From contig NZ_JALQEM010000037.1 in assembly GCF_023630705.1 (NCBI RefSeq), positions 62,001 to 126,000 of the forward strand: DNA of 64,000 bases, given 5' to 3'. Origin of the DNA: Caballeronia sp. GAFFF1. Lineage in GTDB: Bacteria > Pseudomonadota > Gammaproteobacteria > Burkholderiales > Burkholderiaceae. The notes beneath the pieces were generated by a model. That model was not told the origin of the DNA and made no database searches. It saw only the letters and a list, made by a program, of their open reading frames with translations. Below are positions 7,756-17,196 of the stretch, in pieces. The stretch's first letter is position 1. Every line of letters begins with the position of its first letter. A program made the translations under genes and the position numbers.

Positions 7756-9242
7756 GCGATCCTCACGCAGACATTCGTCAATTCGGAATAAAAGTCCAGC
7801 GAATGGCGGCCGCCCTCCCGTCCCAGCCCCGACAGCTTGGCGCCGCCGAAGGGCGTGCGCAGGTCGCGGACGAACCAGGCATTGACCCATACGATTCCCG
7901 TCTCGATCCGCTTTGCGACCCGATGTCCGCGCGCAAGCTGTGTCGTCCAGATGCTTGCGGCAAGGCCATACGCGCTGTCATTGACGCGCTCCACAACCTC
8001 GTCTTCGCTATCGAACGGCGCGATGTGGCAGACCGGTCCGAACACCTCTTCTCGTACGCATCGCGCGGAATCGGGCAAGCCTGTCCAGATGGTCGGCATC
8101 ACGAAGGCACCTTCGTCCCGCGCGTCGCAGAAACTTGGTGCATAGCCGCCGGTCACGACGGTCGCTCCTTCTTCGACGGCAAGGCGGAAATACGAGAGCA
8201 CCTTGTCGCGATGGCCGCGCGAAATGAGCGGTCCCATCGTCGTGGCAGCATCGTCCGGCGCACCGACGCGCAGTGCTTGCGCCTGTTCCTTGAGCGCCGC
8301 GACGAAGCGCTCGAAGATTGGCCGCTCCACATACACCCGCTCGCTACAGAGGCAAACCTGGCCCGCATTCGTGAAGCTGGATTTGAGAACGCCCGCGACC
8401 GCCGCATCGAAGTCCGCGTCCGCGAATACGACGGCCGCGTTCTTGCCGCCCAGCTCGAACGACACTTCCTTCACGCCGTCCGCAACGGCCTTCATGATCG
8501 CGCTGCCGGTGCGCGACTCGCCTGTGAAGGTAATTGCACTGATATCGCGATGACGCGTCAGGAATTCGCCAGCCGCGTTCTGACCGTGCCCATGAATGAG
8601 ATTAAAGACGCCGGGCGGCAAGCCGACATCGTGCATGACCTCGGCGAGCAACGTTGCAGAGCTTGGCGTCTCCTCGGAAGGCTTGGCAACCACGCAGTTG
8701 CCCATGGCCAGCGCCGGCGCCACCTTCCAGGTGAACAACAAGAGAGGCAGATTCCACGGCGATATGATGCCGATCACGCCGAGTGGCTTGCGCGTTACAT
8801 AGTTGATCAACTCACTGCCGTCCGCCGCGTGCGTCTCGAAATATTCACCGCCTGCAGTGCGGACAAGATCGGCAAAGGTCCGGAAATTGGCAATGCCGCG
8901 CGCGATGTCGAGGGTGCGAGCCTGCGCGACGGGTCGACCGGTATCGGCAACTTCCGCGGCCACGAACTCATCGAAGCGGGCTTCGATGCCGTCTGCGATC
9001 TTATGCAGCCATACGGCCCGCTGGGCAGGCGTGGTGTCGCGCCAGCCAGCCTTCTGAGCCGCGTGAGCCGCACGTACGGCGCTATCGACCAGCGCGGCGT
9101 CTGCTTCGCAAACATCGGCTAGCTTACGACCATCGACCGGACTCAGGTTCGGAAAGGTCGTGCCGTTCGCGACGAACTCACCGTTGATGTAATGGCGCAA
9201 CAGTTGCCGGTCGCGCGACGTTGAAGCCAATTGAGATGTCAC
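7752..9242 (-). CDS. nbaE: 2-aminomuconate 6-semialdehyde dehydrogenase (aldehyde dehydrogenase family)
   Basis: A 496-residue NAD-dependent aldehyde dehydrogenase that should oxidise 2-aminomuconate semialdehyde to 2-aminomuconate. Motifs seen are IISPWNLPLLLFTWK (cofactor region), FTGESRTG, the general base in FELGGKNAAVVF, the catalytic Cys in NAGQVCLCSERVY and EEVFGPV. The start is a GTG at 9242 with AGGAG six bases upstream; reading further upstream gives an arginine-rich extension unlike the family. It is followed without a gap by the deaminase. Substrate specificity is inferred from the neighbours; the family alone would also allow 2-hydroxymuconate semialdehyde. Confidence 0.92.
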   Translation of the reverse strand: MTSQLASTSRDRQLLRHYINGEFVANGTTFPNLSPVDGRKLADVCEADAALVDSAVRAAHAAQKAGWRDTTPAQRAVWLHKIADGIEARFDEFVAAEVADTGRPVAQARTLDIARGIANFRTFADLVRTAGGEYFETHAADGSELINYVTRKPLGVIGIISPWNLPLLLFTWKVAPALAMGNCVVAKPSEETPSSATLLAEVMHDVGLPPGVFNLIHGHGQNAAGEFLTRHRDISAITFTGESRTGSAIMKAVADGVKEVSFELGGKNAAVVFADADFDAAVAGVLKSSFTNAGQVCLCSERVYVERPIFERFVAALKEQAQALRVGAPDDAATTMGPLISRGHRDKVLSYFRLAVEEGATVVTGGYAPSFCDARDEGAFVMPTIWTGLPDSARCVREEVFGPVCHIAPFDSEDEVVERVNDSAYGLAASIWTTQLARGHRVAKRIETGIVWVNAWFVRDLRTPFGGAKLSGLGREGGRHSLDFYSELTNVCVRIA

Positions 9243-9355
9243 ACCCTTCTCCTGCTCGATTGAATTTTCCTTTCCGTGCACTTCTTCGAAGTTGCATGGA
9301 CCCTGACGCCTACCGCGCTCTGCCCGCGTCGTTCCACGAACGGTTGCCGCGTCGG

Positions 9356-9661
9356 TCAGGCGATCGGCAAGGCAAGAACGCGGTTCTGTTCGTCGATTGC
9401 GAGCCCGACGGCGTCGCCAGCGCGCACGACGCCCTCGAGTCGGGCGATGACGATCGGACCTGCATCCGTAGTCACGCTCGCGATAACGACGTCCGCGCCG
9501 TCTTGTGCACCGACGCGACGGCGCACGGTCGTCAATTCGTCGACAATGCCACGTTCGGCCACTTGCTCGCGCCACTCGGCGCCACCGCATTCAAAGCAGA
9601 GATAGCGCGCAGGAAACACGGTTGAACCGCACTGTTCACACTGGAAGACTTTGAGTGTCAT
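9356..9661 (-). CDS. DUF35 OB-fold / zinc-ribbon acyl-CoA-associated protein
   Basis: A 101-residue protein with an N-terminal rubredoxin-like zinc ribbon (CEQCG and CFECG within the first 25 residues) and a C-terminal OB-fold, the DUF35 architecture. Proteins of this family partner thiolase-like enzymes (for example in steroid side-chain retro-aldol or thiolase complexes) and are thought to bind acyl-CoA. Its ATG overlaps the stop of the thiolase-like gene (ATGA), so a complex with that protein is very likely. It has no known role in the ring-cleavage steps themselves and points to a CoA-thioester step upstream of them. Confidence 0.85.
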   Translation of the reverse strand: MTLKVFQCEQCGSTVFPARYLCFECGGAEWREQVAERGIVDELTTVRRRVGAQDGADVVIASVTTDAGPIVIARLEGVVRAGDAVGLAIDEQNRVLALPIA

Positions 9662-10824
9662 TGCACACCTCGCTCGACCGCTTCGAGCACCACGGCATTC
9701 GCGCACATGCCATAGCGATACTCGACCATTCCATAGCCACTCACGACCGCTAGTCGCGCATTCGGCACCTGCCTTTCGCCCGCACGCCCACGCAACTGTG
9801 TCAGCGCCTCCACGAGACCATGCATGCCGCCTGCGGCGCCTGCTTGCCCGGCGGACAGCTGACCACCCGACGTATTCACCGGCAGATCACGCGATTCGAT
9901 GCGCGCGATCATCGCGCGCAGATCGCCGTCGGGCGCGAAGCCGAGATCGTCCAGTTGTGCAATCGCCATCACGGGGTAGTCGTCGTAGACCGAGACCATG
10001 TCGATGTCGTCCGGCGTGACACTCGCCTGCCGCCACAAATCGCCGGCGATCAAGGCCAGTGCCGTCTGTGTGCCGTCCCCTGTCTGATGGTCGCTGTTGT
10101 AACGGCATTGCAGCGCGAGCACACGAACATTTCGGGCGCGACGCACGAGATCGGCGCGGGCGATGATCACTGCGTTCGCCCCGCTGACCACGGGTACGCA
10201 ATCAAATCGGCCCAACGGATCGGCGATCATTGGGGCTTCTAAGTACTCGTCTATTGTCAGCGGCGTTCTATAGACTGCGCTCGGGTTCAGTCCCGCCCAG
10301 GCGCGTTGCGCCACGCAAAGCGCTCCGTAGTCGCGGCGAGTGAGGTTGTGATGCTTCGCGTGACGCTGCGTGAGCATCGCGAACAGTCCGTTCGGCCCGC
10401 CAAACTCCAGCGGCCGCAACCAGTTGCGCGTCGTCACGTTGTAGTGATCGACCAGTTGTTTAAAGTCAGCCGGCTCAAACCGATCGCCGGACAGGAGCGC
10501 AATGACGTTCGCATCGCCATGCTGAATTGCACGTATTGCGTGTTGCAGCATATTGATGGCGCTTGCTCCACCGTGACAATCGTCCATGCACCAGCGTGGA
10601 CTGACCCCGAGCCGCCAAGCTAGATCGATGGCATGGTCAGGAGCCAACGTAAAGGACGCTACGCCGAGCCCATCGACTTCTTTTGCCGAGAACCCCGATT
10701 CGTCGAGGGCGGCGGCGAACGCTCGGGCCAGCAGGTCGCCTGTGGACTCCGAGGTCGCCTGTCGCCGGTACGGCACTTCCACGCCGGCTGTCAGCAATGC
10801 TTCGTCGCGTGTATCGAGTGTCAT
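9658..10824 (-). CDS. thiolase-like / SCP-x type acyl-CoA acetyltransferase family protein
   Basis: A 388-residue non-classical thiolase homologue (lipid-transfer or SCP-x branch). HGGASAINMLQHAI is the region where classical thiolases carry the nucleophile Cys, here in the context WCMDDCHGGAS. NTSGGQLSAGQAGAAGG is the typical His/Gly-rich C-terminal loop, with His replaced by Gln in GGQLSAGQ, and GYGMVEYRYG follows. These substitutions suggest carbon-carbon lyase chemistry different from simple thiolysis. AAGGA lies eight bases before the ATG. It overlaps the DUF35 gene, so the two likely form a hetero-oligomer that shortens or cleaves an aryl side chain as a CoA thioester. Confidence 0.82.
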   Translation of the reverse strand: MTLDTRDEALLTAGVEVPYRRQATSESTGDLLARAFAAALDESGFSAKEVDGLGVASFTLAPDHAIDLAWRLGVSPRWCMDDCHGGASAINMLQHAIRAIQHGDANVIALLSGDRFEPADFKQLVDHYNVTTRNWLRPLEFGGPNGLFAMLTQRHAKHHNLTRRDYGALCVAQRAWAGLNPSAVYRTPLTIDEYLEAPMIADPLGRFDCVPVVSGANAVIIARADLVRRARNVRVLALQCRYNSDHQTGDGTQTALALIAGDLWRQASVTPDDIDMVSVYDDYPVMAIAQLDDLGFAPDGDLRAMIARIESRDLPVNTSGGQLSAGQAGAAGGMHGLVEALTQLRGRAGERQVPNARLAVVSGYGMVEYRYGMCANAVVLEAVERGVQ

Positions 10825-10848
10825 CTTCAATTTCCTTAGGCCTGCCGA

Positions 10849-12192
10849 TCAGCGCGCGCGACGGGCAACCGTCTCGTGTGTGAAGAGCAGTGAGATGACG
10901 GTGATCATGCCGAGCCCAGCCATGAGCAAGGCGACCGGCCATGCTGCGTGATAGTGAGCGAGCAGTGCCGTCGCCAGCATCGGTGACAAGCCGCCGGCAA
11001 AGACCGCAGAGACCTCGTGTCCGAGGGCCATGCCCGAGTAACGGACCTCCGTGCTGAACAGTTCGCCCATCAGTGCGGGTTGCGTGCCGAGCATGGCGCC
11101 GTGGCAGACAGCATTGCCCAGCAAGAATGCGAGCCAAATGAGTGCCGGAATCTTGGTATCGAGAAGCCAAAAGAACGGAAGCGCAATGATGACGACGCCC
11201 ACCGCACCCATCATGTACACGGGCTTGCGACCTATGCGGTCGGACAGTCGGCCCCACAGTATCAGCGTGACCAGTTCGACAGCCATCGACACGATCACAC
11301 CGGCCAGCATGATCTTATTGGGCACACCGATAAATTTGCCGTACACCAGAGAAAAGGCGATGACAATGTACGATGTGCCGTTCTCCGCAACGCGCAGCCC
11401 CATCGCCATCAGGATTTCCTTCGGGAATCTGCGAATCACGTCAAGAACCGGCATGCGCGCCTTTCTTCCGGCAGCCTCGGCCTTGGCGAACTCTGTGCTT
11501 TCGGGCAGTCTCGACCGAATGTAGACCCCTACGCCGAAGATGGCGATCGAAAGCAGGAAAGGAATGCGCCAACCCCACGTCAGGAACGCTTCTTTGGGCA
11601 GCATCTGGACGAGGAAAAACACACTAGCAGACAGCACAAAGCCGCCGCCGACGCCGATCTGGCTCATTGATGCATAGAAGCCGCGCTTTTCCGGCGGCGC
11701 CGATTCGCTGATCATCAGTACGGCCCCGCCCCATTCGCCGCCGGCCGCGATGCCTTGCACAATGCGCAGAAGCATCAGCAACGCTGGGGCCCACAGTCCG
11801 ACTTGCGAGTAAGTCGGCAAGAAACCAATCAGAAACGTCGCCCCACCCATCATCGATAGCGTCCACACCAAAGCGCTCTTGCGGCCATAACGATCGCCGA
11901 TGTGGCCAAAGATGGCGCCACCGAACGGGCGCGCGGCAAAGCCGACGGCAAAGCCCGCGAAGGCCGCAAGCGTACCGATAAGCGGGTCGCCTCCTTTCGG
12001 GAAAAACAGATCACCGAATACGAGCGCAGCCGCAGTGCTGTATAGGAAGAAGTCGTACCATTCCAGCGCGTTGCCCGCGACGGACGCGAATATGATGCGC
12101 CTCAGGGAACGTTCATCGACAACGGCGGCCAGAGGCTGGGTTGCCTCCTGGGGCGGCGTGATTGCTGCAGGAAACGTTCGCGTGCTGGTCAT
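10849..12192 (-). CDS. MFS transporter, metabolite:H+ symporter (MHS) family
   Basis: A 447-residue major-facilitator protein with about 12 membrane segments. ALEWYDFFLYSTAAALVF near residue 35, RPFGGAIFGHIGDRYGRK in the cytoplasmic loop 2-3, and GIAAGGEWGGA in helix 5 are hallmarks of the MHS branch (shikimate, dicarboxylate and aromatic acid symporters). It probably imports the substrate of the operon as an organic acid anion with protons. The ATG at 12192 has GGAGAC just upstream. It lies between the CoA ligase and thiolase genes on the same strand, and a second, related transporter is at 15797-17164. Confidence 0.9.
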   Translation of the reverse strand: MTSTRTFPAAITPPQEATQPLAAVVDERSLRRIIFASVAGNALEWYDFFLYSTAAALVFGDLFFPKGGDPLIGTLAAFAGFAVGFAARPFGGAIFGHIGDRYGRKSALVWTLSMMGGATFLIGFLPTYSQVGLWAPALLMLLRIVQGIAAGGEWGGAVLMISESAPPEKRGFYASMSQIGVGGGFVLSASVFFLVQMLPKEAFLTWGWRIPFLLSIAIFGVGVYIRSRLPESTEFAKAEAAGRKARMPVLDVIRRFPKEILMAMGLRVAENGTSYIVIAFSLVYGKFIGVPNKIMLAGVIVSMAVELVTLILWGRLSDRIGRKPVYMMGAVGVVIIALPFFWLLDTKIPALIWLAFLLGNAVCHGAMLGTQPALMGELFSTEVRYSGMALGHEVSAVFAGGLSPMLATALLAHYHAAWPVALLMAGLGMITVISLLFTHETVARRAR

Positions 12193-12313
12193 CAGAGTCT
12201 CCATGTGTACATCCGTCGGATGTACTCGATGTTGCTTTCTCGCTCGGCATGCGCTGCCAGGTCGTCCCGTTCCGGAGCTTCGCAAAGGCCTCCGGGAACA
12301 GTCCGCAGTCACT

Positions 12314-13936
12314 TCATCTACGTTTCAGCCGATATCCGGAAGTTTCGAGATCCCACGTTGTCGCCGTGACGCCGGTCTCGCGCAATTTGAACTTCTGGAT
12401 CTTGCCGTTCTCCGTCTTCGGCAGTTCTTGTTCGAAGTCGAGATAGCGAGGTATCGCGAAGTAAGGCAGTCGCGGTTCGCAATAGCGGACTAGATCGAGC
12501 GGTTCCAACGCCCCGCCATCGCGCAGGCCGATTACGGCCATCACTTCGTCTTCGGCGAGCGTCGACTTGACGGCGAAGACCGCAGCGGTCTCGACCGAAG
12601 GGTGGCTCAACAACACCTGTTCGACCTCGTACGAAGAGATGTTTTCGCCGCGCCGGCGGATGGCGTCCTTCTGACGATCAACGAATCGGTAATAGCCATC
12701 GGGTTCCCTGATCACACGGTCGCCCGAGTGGAACCATAAGTTGCGCCAGGCTTTGACCGTCTCGCCCGCCATGCCCAGGTAGCCGCTCGCGAAGGAAAAC
12801 GGCTCATCGGCACGCAGGATCAGTTCGCCAGGCTCGCCGTCCGTTACCGGTTGGTCATGTTCATCTACGACCCGCGCATCGAAGCCCCGGTTCAGCTTGC
12901 CCATGTATCCAGGGCGGTGAGCGCTGACGTCGCCGCCCATCACGGAGTTGGTTTCAGTCGAGCCGTATCCGTCGATCAATGCGATGCCGCAGCGGTCCGT
13001 GAACTCTTTTTGAAAATGCCCAGGCACGCCCGGCGCAAGCGCGACGCGCACTTTATGGCGTCGCTCGTTGGCCATTACTGGCCGCCCTAACAAGATTGGC
13101 ACCATTGCACCGAGAACGTAGGTAACGGTCGCTTGCGTGTTCACCAGCGCGTCGAAGAAGCCGCTCGCCGAGAAACGCCGGCCAACAATGAGATATGCAT
13201 CGTTCACCAACGCCTGAAAGAAGCTGTTCAGCGCGTTGGTATGAAAGAGCGGCAAGCAGGTGTACAGCACGTCGCCCGCGACCACGCCAAGACCACCACC
13301 GGTGTTACGTCCCCACCAGTAGAACTGGGCGTGTGGGCAGATAACGCCTTTGGATAAACCCGAGGTTCCGGATGTGTAAAGCACCGCAAACGGATCTCCG
13401 TCTCCGATTTCGCCAGCCGCGATAGGTTCCGCCGCCGGTGGAAGCGCAATCGTCTCGTACGCAGGGGAATGAGAGTCTGCCGTAGGTTCGTCGATGATCC
13501 AGATGCGCTGCAGCGGAAGGTCGTTCGCTGAAAGTGCATGAACAACATCGACGAGATGCGCTTCGGCGACGAGCAAGCGCGCGCCGCTGTTACGAAGGAT
13601 ATGTTCGAGCTGCGGGCCGCGCGAGGCCGTGTTGATCGGAACGACGACAGCTCCAAGCCATCCGCAGCCAAGGACCATCTCCATGAACTCGATCCGGTTG
13701 CCGCAGAGCAGCGCGACGTGATCGCCCCGCTTCACGCCATGAGCGGCCAGTGAACCGGCGCGGCGCGATGCGATCTCGAGGGCATCGACACCGCTCCATA
13801 CGGTCGATCCATCAGAGAAGAGAGGTTGATTACCGCTTCGCGCCGCGCGCGCTGCAAGCAAGGCCGGCAACGTGCGTGATGAAAAGAGCCTCGGCTGCTC
13901 TGCGCGCTGTTCGACGACTGTTTCTGTCAATTCCAT
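12314..13936 (-). CDS. AMP-forming acyl/aryl-CoA ligase (CaiC-like)
   Basis: The 540-residue ANL-family ligase activates a carboxylic acid via an adenylate and transfers it to CoA. The ATP-binding loop LYTSGTSGLSKGV, DGYGSTETN, WFHSGDRV and the C-terminal lysine loop PKTENGKIQKFKLRE are all present. The C-terminal tail (TTWDLETSGYRLKRR) resembles the crotonobetaine/carnitine ligase branch, but the real substrate is unknown. It is the first gene of the minus-strand operon, and its start at 13936 faces the divergent LysR gene 88 bases away. The family plus the thiolase and DUF35 genes imply that the substrate is metabolised as a CoA ester before 3-hydroxyanthranilate appears. Confidence 0.88.
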   Translation of the reverse strand: MELTETVVEQRAEQPRLFSSRTLPALLAARAARSGNQPLFSDGSTVWSGVDALEIASRRAGSLAAHGVKRGDHVALLCGNRIEFMEMVLGCGWLGAVVVPINTASRGPQLEHILRNSGARLLVAEAHLVDVVHALSANDLPLQRIWIIDEPTADSHSPAYETIALPPAAEPIAAGEIGDGDPFAVLYTSGTSGLSKGVICPHAQFYWWGRNTGGGLGVVAGDVLYTCLPLFHTNALNSFFQALVNDAYLIVGRRFSASGFFDALVNTQATVTYVLGAMVPILLGRPVMANERRHKVRVALAPGVPGHFQKEFTDRCGIALIDGYGSTETNSVMGGDVSAHRPGYMGKLNRGFDARVVDEHDQPVTDGEPGELILRADEPFSFASGYLGMAGETVKAWRNLWFHSGDRVIREPDGYYRFVDRQKDAIRRRGENISSYEVEQVLLSHPSVETAAVFAVKSTLAEDEVMAVIGLRDGGALEPLDLVRYCEPRLPYFAIPRYLDFEQELPKTENGKIQKFKLRETGVTATTWDLETSGYRLKRR

Positions 13937-14024
13937 GAGCTTGGGACCTCTTTCAATGTTGGATCCCACTCTAGAATTCGATAGCATATCGGTCAAATCA
14001 ATCAATTTTTTACCCTACATCGAC
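13937..14024. promoter_or_regulatory. divergent control region between CoA ligase and LysR genes
   Basis: This 88-base gap separates the starts of the catabolic operon and its regulator, the classic layout for LysR control. It is AT-rich near the LysR start (a T6 run at 14005-14010). It contains the perfect palindrome CGATA-gca-TATCG at 13979-13991, a candidate LysR recognition site. No binding data exist; the assignment is by position and symmetry. Confidence 0.5.
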
Positions 14025-14933
14025 ATGGTCAATTTCCATCAGGTCGATTTGAACTTGCTACGTGTCTTCCAGGCGATCCTCGAAGAGCGCAGCCTCACGC
14101 GTGCTGGGCAAAGGCTCGAGTTGTCGCAGCCAACGATCAGCTATTCGCTGGGGCGCCTGCGGTCGTTGTTCGATGATCCGCTGTTTGTCCGCACGCCGGA
14201 CGGCATGCTCCCGACCCCTACTGCGGAGAGACTGGCGGTGCCCCTTGGCAGCGCCATTGCCTCAATTCGCGAAGCGCTGCGCGAAAGCGAACAATTCGAT
14301 CCTGCGACGACTACGCGTGAATTCCGCTTGTCGATGTCTGATATTGGTGAACATGTGTTTCTGCCGCCTATCTGCGAAAGACTTCAGCGCGTCGCACCTC
14401 ACGTCCGTTTGTCGACCGAGCAGATACCGGTGCGCGACGTAGAGGAGAAGCTGCGACTTGGCCAGATCGATCTCGCCATCGGCAATCTTCCGTCGCTGAT
14501 GCCGGTCACGAACCACGCGCTGCTGTTCCGCGATCAGTTCGTCTGCATGACACGCAAGCGCCCTGGGCTACCAGTTCGAACGCTATCCAGACAAAAATTT
14601 CTGGAGCTCTTACATGTCACCGTGACCACGAGTGACAGTAGCCACCTGGCAATTGATGAAGTCTTGCGCGCTCAAGGTCTACATCGGCGGATTGCATTGC
14701 GCGTGCCGCATTTCACGGTAGTTCCGCAGATTTTGCAGCGCACGAACTGGATGGTGACGCTTCACCGTGGAGCCGCCCAAATGTTCAATGAAACCGGCCA
14801 CTTCATGATCTATCCAATGCCGGCGGAGATCCCTGACATCGAATCCACCGTCCATTGGCATCGCAACTTCGACAATGACGAAGGGATCCGTTGGTTTCGC
14901 GAATTGGTCATCGATACGCTGCATCGCGACTAA
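14025..14933 (+). CDS. LysR-type transcriptional regulator (NahR/LinR-like)
   Basis: A 302-residue LysR protein. The N-terminal helix-turn-helix reads VDLNLLRVFQAILEERSLTR, then LSQPTISYSLGRLR and DDPLFVRTPDGMLPT, the signature of the NahR/DntR/LinR subgroup that senses aromatic acids. The rest is a type 2 periplasmic-binding-like effector domain. It is transcribed away from the 1-13936 operon and is its likely activator. The ATG at 14025 begins the conserved MVNFHQVDLN segment; a longer upstream reading would run into the control region. It is a distant paralogue of the regulator at 19650-20570. Confidence 0.9.
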   Translation: MVNFHQVDLNLLRVFQAILEERSLTRAGQRLELSQPTISYSLGRLRSLFDDPLFVRTPDGMLPTPTAERLAVPLGSAIASIREALRESEQFDPATTTREFRLSMSDIGEHVFLPPICERLQRVAPHVRLSTEQIPVRDVEEKLRLGQIDLAIGNLPSLMPVTNHALLFRDQFVCMTRKRPGLPVRTLSRQKFLELLHVTVTTSDSSHLAIDEVLRAQGLHRRIALRVPHFTVVPQILQRTNWMVTLHRGAAQMFNETGHFMIYPMPAEIPDIESTVHWHRNFDNDEGIRWFRELVIDTLHRD

Positions 14934-15796
14934 GCGCGCGCGCATCAATTCCTCTCATGTTGTAGCTCCCGCCGTTGCTCGGTCAACCGACGAACAGTCG
15001 CGGCGTTCGGCCCGATTGCGCTCAGCGACCATGCGCAGCGGCTTCCGAGCCCAACCCCAATAGCACGCTCGAAGCTGCCATTGGCGAATGGAAGAAGGTC
15101 AGTAGGCGGGTCGCTCGGACTTGCAGAAGATCCGGTTAGGGCAATGGCCCGGGGGTGGGTCGAAAAGCCGCGCAACCGTGGTATCCGAATATCAAGCCTA
15201 TCGTTGAGCGGCGCCTCTTTCCCGCAAGAGAGTCGTCATGCAGAGGAGCCGCTCCGAATCGCAATCATGGCAGTAAACCCGCCAGCAACCTCTTCCCAAC
15301 GCCTCAACCGCAACGGCTGCGCTTAATAACGCCGCTCAGTTCTAAAAGCGCTAGGTCCAAGGCCGGTTGAGCGATCTCGACAATGCCGCACCGGGTCGCC
15401 GCGGCTTATGCGTGTGCCGTGCCGGCAACCGCGAACAGCCGTGAGAGGTCACCAAGGCAAGTCTCATACGTGCGTGTTCGATCCGAATAGTTTCGTTGAA
15501 TCGTCGAATGAACGCGATGGAGGGTCATCGGCGTACGGCGAGTGATGCGCCACGACTGCGCGTCCGCCCGTGCCTTACGGCCAAGAAGCTAAACCATGAT
15601 GGGCGAAAAGCGCGATGAAATCTACAACAAATCACGGGTTAATACCTACGACACCGGAAGGTTATGCATCAGATTCATAGCGGGTATTTTTGTCCCGAAT
15701 TTGACCGACCCCTGTCCGGGCTCATATCGTGGGCCCATCGCATCGGTACGACCCGCGCCGCTTCTTGAGCCTCAGGGAAGCGGGATCTATCACGTC
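14934..15796. other. intergenic region, no supported gene
   Basis: These 863 bases follow the LysR gene and precede the second transporter. Short open frames exist on both strands, but none has a good start signal or recognisable family. The promoter of the plus-strand unit should lie here. An in-frame extension of the transporter frame back to 15596 has no membrane-protein character and is treated as untranslated. Confidence 0.5.
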
Positions 15797-17164
15797 ATGT
15801 TTCCCTCCACCATGAACCCTGAAGCTCTGAATCCTGATCTAGGTACGCTCGTTCAAACTCGATCCGTCCGTCCTCCGAGCAACGTGCGCCGTGCCGTCAC
15901 TACAGCAGTGCTCGGTCAAATTCTCGAGTGGTATGACTTCTTCTTGTACGGCACCGCCGCCGCACTTGTCTTCGGCAAACTGTTCTTTCCGGTTGGCACT
16001 GACCCATTGACGGGCACCATCGCTGCATTCGGTGGCTTCACGGTTGGCTTCATCGCTCGACCCATAGGCGGAATGCTATGCGGGCATATCGGTGACCGAT
16101 ACGGTCGCAAAGTTGTGATGATGATTACATTGCTCACGATGGGCACCGCGACTGCTTTGATGGGCGTTTTGCCAACGTATCAGCAAGTCGGCATCGCGGC
16201 GCCAATAATGCTCGTCCTCTTGCGTACTCTTCAGGGACTAGCGGCCGGAGGCGAATGGAGCGGCAGCATCTTATTGATTCACGAGAACGCGCCGCAATCG
16301 AAGCGCGGCGCGCTCTCGGCATGGAGCCCCTGCGGTGCGGCACTGGGCTTCGTTCTGTCCACCGCTGCGTTCCTGCTCGTGCAGAACTTGCCGGCGGGCG
16401 ACTTCCAGAGCTGGGGATGGCGCCTTCCGTTTCTCGCTAGCGTAGCACTCGTTCTCCTTGGCCTGTGGATGCGCCGCTCGGTCGGCGAAAGCGCCGCATT
16501 CGCTGAAGCAAAAGCCACGCGCCACGAAAGCCGGATGCCTGTCATCGAGGTGCTGCGCCAATGTCCGCGCGAAGTGCTCACCGTCTTCGGCCTGCGCTTC
16601 GGCGAGGGCGCGGCGTCCTACCTTTTCTTCGCGTTTTCGATCGCATACGGGCAGTTTCTCGGCATCAAGTCGAGCTGGATCCTGAGCGGTCTGTGCATTT
16701 CGATGCTGCTGATGGTCCCCGTTTCGCTTTTTTTTGGCTGGGTGACCGACAAAGTTGGCCGCAAGCCGGTTTACCTCGCGGGCGCGATCGCCATCGTGCT
16801 TGTCGGATGGCCATACTTCGCCCTGCTCGGCACCGGCGAGTACTGGAAGGTGGTCGCGGCGCTCGTCCTTGCCAACAGCATCACGCTGGGCATTCTTCAA
16901 GGCGCTCAGCCCGCGTTCATCAGCGAAATGTTGCCAGTGCAATTGCGTTTTTCTGGGCTTGGCATCGGCCGGGAAGTGTCTTCCGTACTAGGTGGTGGCC
17001 TTTCTCCAATGATCGCCACCATGCTGCTCGCCCACTATCACAGCGCCGTGCCGGTCGCCATCTATCTGGGCGCACTGGGGCTCATTACCGTCGTCGCTAC
17101 GTTGCTCGCACGAGAGACGTTTCCCAAAGCGATGCGCGTCGCTGCACGTCGGCAGCCCGAATGA
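15797..17164 (+). CDS. MFS transporter, MHS family (second copy)
   Basis: A 455-residue transporter closely resembling the one at 10849-12192: ILEWYDFFLYGTAAALVFGK, RPIGGMLCGHIGDRYGRK and LAAGGEWSGS mark the MHS family of proton-coupled organic acid symporters, with about 12 membrane segments. The exact start is uncertain. ATGs at 15797 and 15812 are in frame and neither has an ideally spaced ribosome-binding site; an AGGGAAG ends 16 bases before the first. Its stop (TGA 17162-17164) overlaps an ATG at 17161 in the frame of the downstream oxygenase gene, so the two are co-transcribed. Confidence 0.88.
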   Translation: MFPSTMNPEALNPDLGTLVQTRSVRPPSNVRRAVTTAVLGQILEWYDFFLYGTAAALVFGKLFFPVGTDPLTGTIAAFGGFTVGFIARPIGGMLCGHIGDRYGRKVVMMITLLTMGTATALMGVLPTYQQVGIAAPIMLVLLRTLQGLAAGGEWSGSILLIHENAPQSKRGALSAWSPCGAALGFVLSTAAFLLVQNLPAGDFQSWGWRLPFLASVALVLLGLWMRRSVGESAAFAEAKATRHESRMPVIEVLRQCPREVLTVFGLRFGEGAASYLFFAFSIAYGQFLGIKSSWILSGLCISMLLMVPVSLFFGWVTDKVGRKPVYLAGAIAIVLVGWPYFALLGTGEYWKVVAALVLANSITLGILQGAQPAFISEMLPVQLRFSGLGIGREVSSVLGGGLSPMIATMLLAHYHSAVPVAIYLGALGLITVVATLLARETFPKAMRVAARRQPE

Positions 17165-17196
17165 CATCCACACACATCGACCGAGAGGTATCACCT

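Noticed and set aside
7803..9122. 439-codon plus-strand open frame
   Set aside because: Antisense to the aldehyde dehydrogenase, whose motifs are complete; the composition is that of a shadow frame.
15596..15796. Extended N-terminus of the second transporter
   Set aside because: The extra 67 residues are hydrophilic and unlike MHS transporters, whose conserved part begins near residue 100 of that reading.
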